A DNA stretch of 64,000 bases from BMS3ABIN04 sp964553325 (GCA_964553325.1 CAZKKI010000070.1:13050-77049); one strand, 5' to 3'. Positions 44,969 to 53,943 are shown, numbered from the stretch's first letter. Notes: generated by a model from the sequence alone, not told the origin. Numbers and translations: made by a program.

Positions 44969-45068
44969 AAGGTTGTTTCAAAAGCAAATACACCGTAAAT
45001 CCGAACATACCGGAATGCAATTTTAATCTTCAAGAAATTTAAATGGGACTTTTGAAACAACCTTTTTT
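44969..45068 (+). promoter_or_regulatory. Long hairpin with T tract between STAS gene and purA
   Basis: A perfect 16-base stem, AAGGTTGTTTCAAAAG (44969-44984) and its complement (45049-45064), closes a 64-base loop and is followed directly by a T tract. Inside the loop two small helices are possible: TCCG/CGGA at 45000-45014 and TTTAA/TTAAA at 45022-45043. It ends about 30 bases before purA, leaving no room for a promoter after it. It may be only a terminator with a large loop, or a regulated terminator of purA. It matches no riboswitch that I recognise. Confidence 0.6.
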
Positions 45069-45097
45069 ATTTTTTAATTTTCAAACGGAGAAAACAG

Positions 45098-46366
45098 ATG
45101 AGCGTTACCGTTATTGTTGGTAGCCAATGGGGCGACGAAGGCAAAGGGAAAATAGTTGATATTTTAAGCGAAAGATTCGATATTGTAGCCCGCTACCAAG
45201 GCGGCGCAAATGCGGGGCATACAATAGAAATAGGCGATAAACAATTCATTCTTCATTTAATTCCAGCCGGCATTCTTCGCGAAGATGTTATTTGCGTGAT
45301 CGGTAACGGTGTTGTTATCGATCCGAAAGCATTATTGGAAGAAATAGAATTTCTCGAATCCCACAACATTGATTTTACGGGAAGGCTGTTTATTAGTCAT
45401 AACGCTCATCTCATTATGCCGTATCATAAACTTCTCGATTCAATTAGCGAAAGCGGAAACAACAAAATTGGTACAACCGGCAGGGGAATTGGTCCTTGCT
45501 ATATTGATAAATATGCAAGAAAAGGTATAAGAATAGCGGACTTATTGGAAAAAGACGTTCTTGAACAAAAAATCCGTAAAAATCTTGAAGAAAAAAATAA
45601 TTTGCTAAAAAAAGTTTATAATGTTGAAGAATTGGACGTTGAAAAAATAATTAAAGAATATTTGGAATTCGACGAACGAATAGATAAATACATAACGGAC
45701 ACTGCAGCATTTCTTAACACGCAAATTGAATCCGGGAAAACAGTGTTGATGGAAGGCGCTCAAGGAACTTTGCTGGATGTTGATCATGGAACATATCCGT
45801 ATGTTACTTCATCGAACCCAACTGCCGGCGGAGCTGCGGTCGGTACCGGAATTCCCCCTACAAAAATAAATTCCATAATCGGAATTGTTAAGGCATACAC
45901 TACAAGAGTAGGATTAGGTCCCTTCCCTACCGAAATGTTGGACGAAGAAGGAGAGAATTTAAGGAAACAAGGAGCGGAATACGGAGCAACTACCGGCAGG
46001 CCGCGAAGATGCGGATGGTACGATGCTTTCCTGGTTAACTATTCCAGAATGATAAACGGAATTGAGCGGGCGGCAATTACCAAACTGGATGTATTGAGTT
46101 ACTTGGACGAAATAAAAGTTTGCGTCGGATATGAATTAAACGGTAAAAGATTAAAATATTTCCCAACTTCTAAATCGGTTTTGGAAAAAGTAAAACCGAT
46201 TTATGAAACTTTACCGGGATGGAAAACGGATATTTCCGACGTGCGGAATTACGAGGAACTTCCGAAAGAAGCCAAAGACTATCTTTCATTCATTTCCGAA
46301 AAGAGCGGTTTTGAAATAAGTATAATCTCCGTGGGGCCAAAACGTTCGCAAATAATAGAATTGTAA
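45098..46366 (+). CDS. purA: Adenylosuccinate synthetase
   Basis: First committed step from IMP to AMP: IMP, aspartate and GTP give adenylosuccinate. 422 residues, normal length. GSQWGDEGKGKIVD is the GTP-binding active-site loop. GGANAGHTI, GTTGRGIGPCYIDK, EGAQGTLLDVDHGTYPYVTSSN and GRPRRCGWYDAF are all family blocks. The ribosome site ACGGAG lies before the ATG. It follows the structured element and ends ten bases from the convergent argH. Confidence 0.97.
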   Translation: MSVTVIVGSQWGDEGKGKIVDILSERFDIVARYQGGANAGHTIEIGDKQFILHLIPAGILREDVICVIGNGVVIDPKALLEEIEFLESHNIDFTGRLFISHNAHLIMPYHKLLDSISESGNNKIGTTGRGIGPCYIDKYARKGIRIADLLEKDVLEQKIRKNLEEKNNLLKKVYNVEELDVEKIIKEYLEFDERIDKYITDTAAFLNTQIESGKTVLMEGAQGTLLDVDHGTYPYVTSSNPTAGGAAVGTGIPPTKINSIIGIVKAYTTRVGLGPFPTEMLDEEGENLRKQGAEYGATTGRPRRCGWYDAFLVNYSRMINGIERAAITKLDVLSYLDEIKVCVGYELNGKRLKYFPTSKSVLEKVKPIYETLPGWKTDISDVRNYEELPKEAKDYLSFISEKSGFEISIISVGPKRSQIIEL

Positions 46367-46376
46367 ATAAATCGGA

Positions 46377-47753
46377 TTAATTAACTTTTATTAATTCTTT
46401 CCATTTATTTATTTGTTCCCTCACCAAATCCGGATTCGGCGAACCCTGTGTAACCTTTCGGTATAACGCATTTTTTATTTTTAAAATGTCCAAAGCTGAT
46501 TTTTCAAATACCGGATGGATATTGAGTAAATCGTCCAATTGTAATTCGTTCAATTTCTTATTTTTATCTTCCGCAAATTTTACAACCTTGCCAACAATCT
46601 TATGAGATTCACGAAACGGAATCCCTTTTAATACAAGCCACTCCGCCAAATCTGTTGCCAGAATAAAATCACCGTCCAGTTCTTCGATAAAACGATTTTT
46701 GTTTATTTTAATTGAGTTAATAATTTTAGACGCAATTCCCAACGATTTTGCAAATTGCAAATATGAATCGAATACCGGCTCCTTGTCCTCTTGCATATCT
46801 CTATTGTAACTTAACGGCAAACCTTTCATCATAACAAGAACGGAACTATAATTGCCAAAAACCCTACCGCTTTTTCCTCTTATTAATTCAAGCATATCGG
46901 GATTTTTTTTCTGGGGCATTAACGAAGAACCAGTGGAATACTTATCGTCAATCGTAATAAAATTCCACTCCGATGATGCCCATAAAATAAGTTCTTCGCT
47001 CAATCTGCTAAGATGCATCATTCCAATGTTACAAGCATTTAAAAAATCGATTACGAAATCTCTGTCCGATACAGCGTCAAGAGAATTTTTTGAGAACCGC
47101 ACAAATCCCAATTTTTTCGAAGTATAATCTCTATCCAACGGCAAAGTTGATCCCGCTAGTGCTCCGCTCCCCAAAGGTGATTCGTCTGTTTCACTCCGAA
47201 CGTTACTCAATCGTTTCTTATCGCGTTCAAACATTTCAATATAAGCTAATAAATGAAAAGCCAATGAAACCGGTTGCGCTCTTTGAAGATGAGTAAATCC
47301 GGGCATAATTGTGTTTTCGTTGTTTTCACTCAATTTTAACAAGCTGTTTTGTAACTGTTTGATTTTTTCTTCCAAATCGTAAATTGCTTTTTGAATCCAA
47401 AGTTTGAAAACCGTTACAATTTGATCATTCCTGCTTCTACCGGTATGAAGTTTTCCCGCTGTATTTCCAATCAATTCATACAAACGATCTTCAATTGCGG
47501 AATGTATATCTTCGTAAATAGTCGGAGAAGGTTTCCATTTGTTCCCACTAGCTTCTTCAAGGATTTTTTCAAGACCGTAAATGATTTTCTTTAATTCGGC
47601 TTTCGAAAGAATACCAATTTCGGATAGCATCTCAGCATGAGCAATACTTACTTCAATATCTTCTTCCAAAAGATTGTAGTCGAATACAAGCGACGAAGAA
47701 AATTCCATAGCCTCGCTATCAAGTTTTTCCTTGAATCTTCCACCCCACAGCAT
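46377..47753 (-). CDS. argH: Argininosuccinate lyase
   Basis: Last step of arginine synthesis: splits argininosuccinate into arginine and fumarate. 458 residues, fumarase/aspartase fold. HTGRSRNDQIVT, the catalytic-loop signature TGSSLMPQKKNPDMLELIRGK, and MPGFTHLQRAQPVSLAFHLL are diagnostic. Last gene of the arg operon, 20 bases after argG, with a strong AGGAGGT site. It ends convergent with purA; both release or use fumarate-linked aspartate chemistry, but no shared control is visible. Confidence 0.96.
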   Translation of the reverse strand: MLWGGRFKEKLDSEAMEFSSSLVFDYNLLEEDIEVSIAHAEMLSEIGILSKAELKKIIYGLEKILEEASGNKWKPSPTIYEDIHSAIEDRLYELIGNTAGKLHTGRSRNDQIVTVFKLWIQKAIYDLEEKIKQLQNSLLKLSENNENTIMPGFTHLQRAQPVSLAFHLLAYIEMFERDKKRLSNVRSETDESPLGSGALAGSTLPLDRDYTSKKLGFVRFSKNSLDAVSDRDFVIDFLNACNIGMMHLSRLSEELILWASSEWNFITIDDKYSTGSSLMPQKKNPDMLELIRGKSGRVFGNYSSVLVMMKGLPLSYNRDMQEDKEPVFDSYLQFAKSLGIASKIINSIKINKNRFIEELDGDFILATDLAEWLVLKGIPFRESHKIVGKVVKFAEDKNKKLNELQLDDLLNIHPVFEKSALDILKIKNALYRKVTQGSPNPDLVREQINKWKELIKVN

Positions 47754-47773
47754 TTACAAATTACCTCCTAAAA

Positions 47774-49012
47774 TTAAGCCGATTTTAATTTTCTTTCTTC
47801 GCCTTTCGTTTTCGCTTTTTCCCTTACTTCCGTTAAAGTTTTAAATGGAAGTCCGTATAAATGTATAAAACCGATTGAAGCTGAATGGTCGAATTTATCC
47901 CCTTCTTTATACGTCGCCAGCTCTTCGCTATACAAACTGAACTGTGAACTTCTTGATAGTGTCACTACATTCCCTTTATACAGTTCAAGTTTAACGTTAC
48001 CCGTAACATATTTTTGTGTGGAATCCACAAACGCCATTAAAGATTCAAACAGCGGTGTAAACCAAAGTCCATCATAAATCATATTGGCAATTTTGTTAGA
48101 CACGTTTTGTTTATATCTGAAAGTGTCCTTATCCATTACCAGTTTTTCCAATTCATTATGTGCTTTATGCAATATTATCGCAGCAGGTGCTTCATACACT
48201 TCTCTGGACTTTATGCCTACAACTCGGTTTTCAATTATGTCCAATCTGCCAATCCCGTGTTTTGCCCCTATTTCATTTAATTTCACTACCAAATCAACCC
48301 CCTGCATTTTTTTGCCGTTAAGAGCAGCTGGAATTCCTTGTTCAAAATCAATACTAATCAGTTCGGATTCATCCGGTGCATTTTTGGGATCGGTAGTTAT
48401 TTGCCAAGCGTCTTCAGGGGGTGCAACGGTGGGATCTTCCAAAACACCACACTCAACCGAAATCCCGAAAATGTTTTCATCAATTGAATATGGATTTTCT
48501 TTTGTTGCTTGAATTGGTATTTCGTGTTTCAATGCATATTCTATTTCTTCTTCCCTGCTGGTAAATTCCCAAGTTCTTAAGGGTGCCAAAACATTAATAT
48601 GAGGTGCCAAAGCTTGAATAGCAACTTCAAATCTAACTTGGTCGTTTCCCTTGCCGGTAGCACCGTGCGCAATTGTATCGGCTTCTTCTTCAAGGGCAAC
48701 ATCAACAAGCATTTTAGCAAGTAGCGGTCTACCAATAGAACACCCCATCGGATATTCTCCTTCGTACAAAGCGCCGGCTTTCAAAGCACGCCATACATAT
48801 TGGTTAACAAATTCTTCTTTAAGGTCAATTATTTTGACTTTAGATGCGCCGGTTTCGTATGCTTTTTCTACCAATCCGTTCAATTCGCTTTTTTGACCCA
48901 AATCCCCCGTAACGGCAATAATATCCGCATTATATTTCTCACTCAACCACTTCAACATCACCGAAGTATCCAATCCGCCGGAATATGCAACAACAATTTT
49001 CTTTGGATTCAT
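47774..49012 (-). CDS. argG: Argininosuccinate synthase
   Basis: Joins citrulline and aspartate with ATP. 412 residues. VVAYSGGLDTSVMLKWL is the pyrophosphatase-type nucleotide-binding loop, and GATGKGNDQVRFE and ECGVLEDP are typical. The C-terminus carries a short Lys/Glu-rich tail (REKAKTKGEERKLKSA). It starts ten bases after argR with a GGGGA site. Confidence 0.96.
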   Translation of the reverse strand: MNPKKIVVAYSGGLDTSVMLKWLSEKYNADIIAVTGDLGQKSELNGLVEKAYETGASKVKIIDLKEEFVNQYVWRALKAGALYEGEYPMGCSIGRPLLAKMLVDVALEEEADTIAHGATGKGNDQVRFEVAIQALAPHINVLAPLRTWEFTSREEEIEYALKHEIPIQATKENPYSIDENIFGISVECGVLEDPTVAPPEDAWQITTDPKNAPDESELISIDFEQGIPAALNGKKMQGVDLVVKLNEIGAKHGIGRLDIIENRVVGIKSREVYEAPAAIILHKAHNELEKLVMDKDTFRYKQNVSNKIANMIYDGLWFTPLFESLMAFVDSTQKYVTGNVKLELYKGNVVTLSRSSQFSLYSEELATYKEGDKFDHSASIGFIHLYGLPFKTLTEVREKAKTKGEERKLKSA

Positions 49013-49022
49013 CTTTTCCCCT

Positions 49023-49475
49023 TTATTGGTTTTTTATCATTAAATCTTTTACAAATTCAATAATCACCGGAATATTTTTAGATTTATCCGGCACTACTAA
49101 AACTGTATCGTCTCCGCCAACCGTACCTAAAATTTCTTGTTTGTTTAATCTATCAATAAAATGAGCTACCCCTTGCGCCCTTCCTGCAAGGGTTCTAAGT
49201 ACAATTAAAGATTCATTACTTTCAATCGATATAATTTCATATCCGATAAGTCTGCTAATTTGTTTTCCGGCTTCATCGCTATTCAATACATAACGAATAC
49301 CATTGTCGGTAACTATACGCACAACACCTAACTCCGCAAAATCTCTGCTTAAAGTGGCTTGAGTAGCGAAAACATTTCTTTCGGCAAGAAGTTGAGCCAA
49401 TTCTTCCTGACTCCCCACCATTTTACTTCCTAAAATTTCTTTAATTAGTCTTTGTCTGTTTAGTTTTGCCGACAT
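49023..49475 (-). CDS. argR: Arginine repressor
   Basis: 150 residues. N-terminal winged helix (about 5-70: LIKEILGSKMVGSQEELAQLLAERNVFATQATLSRDFAELGVVRI), then the hexamerisation and arginine-binding domain (about 80-150) with the GTVGGDDTVLVV motif. With arginine bound it represses at ARG boxes; palindromes of that type lie at the argC promoter, so the operon encodes its own repressor. Confidence 0.95.
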   Translation of the reverse strand: MSAKLNRQRLIKEILGSKMVGSQEELAQLLAERNVFATQATLSRDFAELGVVRIVTDNGIRYVLNSDEAGKQISRLIGYEIISIESNESLIVLRTLAGRAQGVAHFIDRLNKQEILGTVGGDDTVLVVPDKSKNIPVIIEFVKDLMIKNQ

Positions 49476-49504
49476 TTTTACCCCGTTATTTAATTTTGTA
49501 AATT

Positions 49505-50650
49505 TTATTTATTAAACATCTTAAGTTCTTGATAAAATTCATTAAGAAAATATTTTATATCGTTTTTCGTAATTATAAAAGGTGGAAGTAATCTTATAAC
49601 GTATTCCCCCGAATTTCCAACAATAATTTTTCTTATCAAAAGTTTTTTCACAATCGCTTTTGCCACGGGTTTATTCAGTTCTATGCCGATCATTAAACCT
49701 TTTCCCCTAACTTCTTTAATTATCGGCAGCCGAAAATCCACAATCGATTTTCGCAACACTTCCCCGTCAGAAACAACTTTTTTCATCAGTTTATTATCAA
49801 TTAAATCGAACACCTTATTTGCGGCTGCAATTGCAACAGGATTGGCACCGAAAGTTGAACCGTGATCGCCGGGTTGAATTATTTCGGTAACGTTTTCCGA
49901 ACATACAGTTGCACCCAAAGGTAAACCGTTTGCAATGCCTTTGGCTAAAGTGAATATATCGGGTTTAATACCAGTCCAATGATATGCAAATAATTTACCC
50001 GTTCTTCCCATTCCCGTTTGAACTTCATCAAAAATCAACAATAAATTATGTTGATTTGCAATCTTTCTTAATTTGACCAAATATTTATCATCCGGTACAA
50101 TTACTCCGTTTTCACCTTGAATAGGTTCAACCATAATTGCGCAAGTGTTATAATTAATTTTATTCAATATAGAACCAGGATCGTCAAACTGCGCAAATTT
50201 GAATCCTTTCAGTAAAGGATTAAATCCTCTCCAAAGATTTTTTTGTCCCGTAGCCGAAAGGCTGCCCATCGTTCTACCATGAAAACTTCCTGTAGCAACA
50301 ATTATTTCTTTTCTTTCTCCACCCCACTTCCTAGCGAATTTTATTGCCGCTTCGTTCGCTTCGGTACCCGAATTACAAAAGAAAACTGAAGCAAGTCCGG
50401 ATGCTTTAACCAGTTTTTCCGCAAGTTTCTGTTGCGGTGTAGACATAAATAAATTGGAAACGTGCCATAACCTTTTCAATTGTTCTTGTGCCGCTTGTGT
50501 AATTATTTTATGTCCGTGACCGAACGATGTTACGGCAATACCGGATAAAAAATCCAGATATTCATTGCCCGAAGCATCAAACAGTTTACTTCCCGAGCCT
50601 TTAACAAATTCTACAGGTAAACGTGAATATGTGTTTAACAGATAATTCAT
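49505..50650 (-). CDS. argD: Acetylornithine aminotransferase
   Basis: PLP-dependent class III aminotransferase, N-acetylglutamate semialdehyde to N-acetylornithine. 381 residues, a little shorter than usual. FFCNSGTEANEAAIKFARKW, SFHGRTMGSLSATGQ, LLIFDEVQTGMGRTGKLFAY and the PLP lysine in FTLAKGIANGLPLGA are visible. Its start codon shares one base with the stop of argB. Confidence 0.93.
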   Translation of the reverse strand: MNYLLNTYSRLPVEFVKGSGSKLFDASGNEYLDFLSGIAVTSFGHGHKIITQAAQEQLKRLWHVSNLFMSTPQQKLAEKLVKASGLASVFFCNSGTEANEAAIKFARKWGGERKEIIVATGSFHGRTMGSLSATGQKNLWRGFNPLLKGFKFAQFDDPGSILNKINYNTCAIMVEPIQGENGVIVPDDKYLVKLRKIANQHNLLLIFDEVQTGMGRTGKLFAYHWTGIKPDIFTLAKGIANGLPLGATVCSENVTEIIQPGDHGSTFGANPVAIAAANKVFDLIDNKLMKKVVSDGEVLRKSIVDFRLPIIKEVRGKGLMIGIELNKPVAKAIVKKLLIRKIIVGNSGEYVIRLLPPFIITKNDIKYFLNEFYQELKMFNK

Positions 50651-51444
50651 TATCCGAAAATTATTTTTTTCGATTTAACAACCCATGTTCCATAATTATT
50701 TTTTATTTCACTGGAATTAAATTCAAAGTCCGGTAATTTACTTCCAACCCATATTTTTTTGATTGTGTTGTTCAATAATTCCAAGCTACTTTCCAATTTA
50801 GGAATCATTCCATCGGTAATGTGACCATTTTTTATTCCTTGAGTAATTTCTTTACTTGTAATTTTGTTCAATTTTTTTCCATTGATTTCAACCGCATCAA
50901 CATCCGAAACGAAAAGAACGGTATGGGCTTTTACAAGAATAGCCAGTTCCTTTGTAAAAACATCAGCATTTACGTTCATCAAATTTCCTTTTCTATCTCT
51001 GCACACCGAAGAAAAAACGGGTATAACATTTTCATCAAGTAAATTTTTTAGCCACTTTACGTCGCCTTCTCGTTTCGGAATACCGACATAACCTAACTTG
51101 TGGTTAAGATATTCGGCAACAAATAAATTTCTATCTATTCCGGTTAATCCAATAATTTTAAAACCTTTCGAGCTCAAATAACTTGTAATTCTTGTATTTG
51201 TTAGTCCACTTTGAACTGCCGCAACAATTTCCATTACTTCGCTGGTTGTTTTCCTTTGGCCGTTTACAAATTCAGCTTCAACTTTAAGTTTTGCCGACCA
51301 GTCATTAATCAATTTACCAGCGCCATGAACCAAAATTACACCGTCGTAATTTTTCTGAATTTTTTTCAACAAGTTTACGTATTGTTTGTTGGAAGTAAAC
51401 TCGCTTAATGCTTTTCCGCTTATTTTGATAATTATAATTTTCAT
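50650..51444 (-). CDS. argB: Acetylglutamate kinase
   Basis: Phosphorylates N-acetylglutamate; amino acid kinase family, 264 residues. IIKISGKAL is the first phosphate-binding loop (SGK where many have GGS), VLVHGAGKLINDW the second, and FVSDVDAVEINGKKLNKIT and DGMIPKLESSLELL close the fold. Usual arginine-feedback N-terminal extension absent, so it is probably the arginine-insensitive dimeric type; with ArgJ recycling that leaves repression as the main control (inference). Confidence 0.93.
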   Translation of the reverse strand: MKIIIIKISGKALSEFTSNKQYVNLLKKIQKNYDGVILVHGAGKLINDWSAKLKVEAEFVNGQRKTTSEVMEIVAAVQSGLTNTRITSYLSSKGFKIIGLTGIDRNLFVAEYLNHKLGYVGIPKREGDVKWLKNLLDENVIPVFSSVCRDRKGNLMNVNADVFTKELAILVKAHTVLFVSDVDAVEINGKKLNKITSKEITQGIKNGHITDGMIPKLESSLELLNNTIKKIWVGSKLPDFEFNSSEIKNNYGTWVVKSKKIIFG

Positions 51445-51471
51445 ATTTAATTTTTTATTTATTTTATGTAA

Positions 51472-52677
51472 TTAAGTTCGATAAAGTGCATTGATTTTCA
51501 CATAATCTTCGCTAAAGTCACAAGTCCACCAAGTAGTTTCAGCTTTCCCTTCGTTTAAGTTTACGGTTATTGTCAGTTCGGGTTTTGCTAAAATTTGTGA
51601 AGCTCTACTTTCATCGAAGTTATGTTTATAATTTGATGAAAGAATTGTCATGTTATTAAATTTTATTTCGACTTTGTCGGGATTAAAGTCCGCGCCGCTT
51701 TTTCCCGCAGCGGCAATAATTCTACCCCAATTAGCATCGTTACCGTAAATTGCTGTTTTAACCAGCGGTGAATTAACAATAGCTTTGGCAATTTTGTCAA
51801 CATCTTTTTTCGATTTACCCCCGATTACATTAAGCGTAATAAGCTTGGTGGCACCTTCTCCGTCTCTTACGATTGCTTTAGCAAACCCGATTGTAAGTGT
51901 TTGTAAAGCACGTGTAAATATTTTTTCATCCGAAGTACCTTCCATTATTTTAATACTTGATGCACCGTTTGCCAGAAATATAACCATATCGTTCGTGCTC
52001 GTATCTCCATCAACCGAAATTTTATTGAAAGAATTATCAACGGTTCGTGAAATCATTTTCTGTAACAACTTTCGCTCAATTTGTGCATCGGTAGCAATAA
52101 AAGCCAGCATAGTTGCCATATTAGGCATAATCATTCCGCTACCTTTTGCAATTCCGCCAATTGTAACTTCACCCTCGCTCAATTTAACTTTTAATGCAAG
52201 CGATTTCGGTACAAGATCGGTTGTCATAATCGCCTTTGCGGCATCATTTCCACCAGAATACGATAATTTCGGGATAATTGAATCTATTCCGGCCAACAAA
52301 ATATCCATTGGCAAATATTCTCCTATAACACCGGTTGAACTAATAATCACTTCCTCGGGTGAAAGATTTAATTTTTCGGCACAATACTTTTGCGATTTTT
52401 TGGCATCGGAAATTCCTTGCTCGCCTGTACAAGCATTTGCATTACCGGAATTAATTAAAATTGCTTTGGCTTTGGTGCCGGCTTTAACTATTTTTTTTGA
52501 AATTTGTAACGGTGCGGCTTGAACTTTATTCAATGTAAATGTACCGGCAACTGTACATGGATAATCGGAAAGGATTAATGCCAAATCTTTCCTTTTCCTT
52601 TTCAATCCGCTGTGTATTCCCGTTGCTTTAATTCCGCTAACAGAAGTTATCGATCCATTAGGAATGTAATCAAACAT
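51472..52677 (-). CDS. argJ: Bifunctional glutamate N-acetyltransferase / ornithine acetyltransferase
   Basis: Moves the acetyl group from acetylornithine back to glutamate, so the pathway is the cyclic type and needs no ArgE. 401 residues, made as one chain that self-cleaves. The cleavage motif NMATMLAF has threonine T189 as the new N-terminus, preceded by GGIAKGSGMIMP. SGNANACTG is the oxyanion-hole region. Confidence 0.95.
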   Translation of the reverse strand: MFDYIPNGSITSVSGIKATGIHSGLKRKRKDLALILSDYPCTVAGTFTLNKVQAAPLQISKKIVKAGTKAKAILINSGNANACTGEQGISDAKKSQKYCAEKLNLSPEEVIISSTGVIGEYLPMDILLAGIDSIIPKLSYSGGNDAAKAIMTTDLVPKSLALKVKLSEGEVTIGGIAKGSGMIMPNMATMLAFIATDAQIERKLLQKMISRTVDNSFNKISVDGDTSTNDMVIFLANGASSIKIMEGTSDEKIFTRALQTLTIGFAKAIVRDGEGATKLITLNVIGGKSKKDVDKIAKAIVNSPLVKTAIYGNDANWGRIIAAAGKSGADFNPDKVEIKFNNMTILSSNYKHNFDESRASQILAKPELTITVNLNEGKAETTWWTCDFSEDYVKINALYRT

Positions 52678-52705
52678 ATTTAAATTTATTCCTATTATTA
52701 AAATT

Positions 52706-53713
52706 TCAACATAATATACTTAAAGCTTCATCCCAGCCGAACATTTTATTCATGTTTTGAATTGCTTGTCCCGAAGCTCCTTTAATAAGGTTATCGATTG
52801 CCGATGTAATTATCGCTGTATTTTCATTTACAGAAATATTTATATCGCAAAAGTTTGTGTTCACAACCCATTTTAATTCAGGCGGCTTGTTTCTGATTCT
52901 TACAAAACCGGATTTTGAATATTCATCGAAGTAAACATCGCTAATATTTTTCGCCGGTATTGATTGACTCAGATGTATACTAATCGTAGTGTAAATACCC
53001 CGCTCCACAGGTAGTAAATGAGTAGTAAAATTAAGATATGAATCAAATCCATGTTTCATTAATTCTTGTTTTATTTCAGGATAATGTCTGTGTTTATTTA
53101 CATTATACGCTTTAACATTACCGTCCATTTCCGAAAGCAATAACTCCTCTTTAGCCGTCCGCCCCGCTCCGCTCGTTCCGGAATACGAAACTATACAAAT
53201 TCCATTTATAAACTCGGAGAAAGATTTTACGAAAGGTATAAGTGCCAATAAAACGGAAGTTGGATAACACCCCGGATTAGCCACCAGATTTGAAACGTTC
53301 TTCCCATAACCACTTATATCCGCTAACCCGTAAGTTTTTTTCAACAATAATTCGGGTACTGAGTGTTTGAAACCGTACCACGTATCATAAAGTTCTTTAT
53401 CGTCAAGCCGGAAATCCCCGCCCAAATCAATTACTTTTTTGTTTTGTTCAATTAAAGACGGCACATATTTAACGGATTCACCGTGTGGTAACGCCAGGAA
53501 ATAAACGTCATGCTTATCCGATAAATTCATAATATTTTCTATTTTTTTATTTTCAATTATTCCGGAAAACTCCGGGAATAATTCGTTCAAATATTTTCCG
53601 GAACTTCTGTTGGCATAAACAGAAAAGTCTTCTACAAAAGTATGTCTATGTAAAAACTTTATTAAATATTTTCCCGTGTAACCGGTACCACCAATTAATC
53701 CGACTGAAATCAT
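52706..53713 (-). CDS. argC: N-acetyl-gamma-glutamyl-phosphate reductase
   Basis: NADPH-dependent reduction in arginine synthesis, 335 residues. GLIGGTGYTGKYLIKFL is the nucleotide-binding loop, and NLVANPGCYPTS carries the catalytic cysteine C149. HRHYPEIKQEL and FTTHLLPVERGIYTTI follow. It is the first gene of the arg operon and starts after an AAGG site, about 140 bases downstream of the mapped promoter, behind a leader RNA. Confidence 0.96.
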   Translation of the reverse strand: MISVGLIGGTGYTGKYLIKFLHRHTFVEDFSVYANRSSGKYLNELFPEFSGIIENKKIENIMNLSDKHDVYFLALPHGESVKYVPSLIEQNKKVIDLGGDFRLDDKELYDTWYGFKHSVPELLLKKTYGLADISGYGKNVSNLVANPGCYPTSVLLALIPFVKSFSEFINGICIVSYSGTSGAGRTAKEELLLSEMDGNVKAYNVNKHRHYPEIKQELMKHGFDSYLNFTTHLLPVERGIYTTISIHLSQSIPAKNISDVYFDEYSKSGFVRIRNKPPELKWVVNTNFCDINISVNENTAIITSAIDNLIKGASGQAIQNMNKMFGWDEALSILC

Positions 53714-53767
53714 TGTTTACCTTAAAGATTGTTTAAAAAGATTATAATATGTGAAATAAGAATATGA

Positions 53768-53854
53768 TTACCCCTGGCGGGGGCGATGGCAATGAGATAC
53801 TGGCATCCAGGAATTAAGTGTGAGTGGTTCGATATTGTAGAATGAAAATTTCAT
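53768..53854 (-). CDS. Possible leaderless arg leader peptide
   Basis: A 28-codon ORF in the argC leader. Its ATG at 53854 lies six bases downstream of the -10 element, where transcription should begin, so it would be read from a leaderless message; there is no ribosome site. The C-terminal residues HRPRQG include two arginine codons inside a GC-rich patch (27 of 41 bases, 53772-53812) that can fold between CCTGG and CCAGG. An arginine-linked stalling or attenuation role is a guess: there is no T tract after the fold, and the ORF could be chance. Confidence 0.35.
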   Translation of the reverse strand: MKFSFYNIEPLTLNSWMPVSHCHRPRQG

Positions 53855-53859
53855 GGAGG

Positions 53860-53890
53860 CAAATATAATTACTCGATTGAATATTGTCAA
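53860..53890 (-). promoter_or_regulatory. arg operon promoter
   Basis: On the minus strand, TTGACA (53890-53885), 17 bases, TATATTTG (53867-53860). A full match to the promoter type of this window, and the best promoter in it. Confidence 0.85.
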
Positions 53891-53943
53891 CATATTTATG
53901 CAAAATATATCAATTTTTTTTGTTGTTTCTGAATATTTATTCA
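53877..53943 (-). promoter_or_regulatory. ARG-box-like ArgR operators
   Basis: A perfect palindrome TGAATA-TT-TATTCA (53930-53943) matches the core of known ARG boxes. A second, weaker one, TTGAATATTGTCAA (53877-53890), overlaps the -35 element. The centres are about 53 bases, or five helical turns, apart, as suits a hexameric ArgR. The rest of the gap up to 54210 (53944-54210) shows no gene, terminator or repeat that I can support. Confidence 0.7.
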
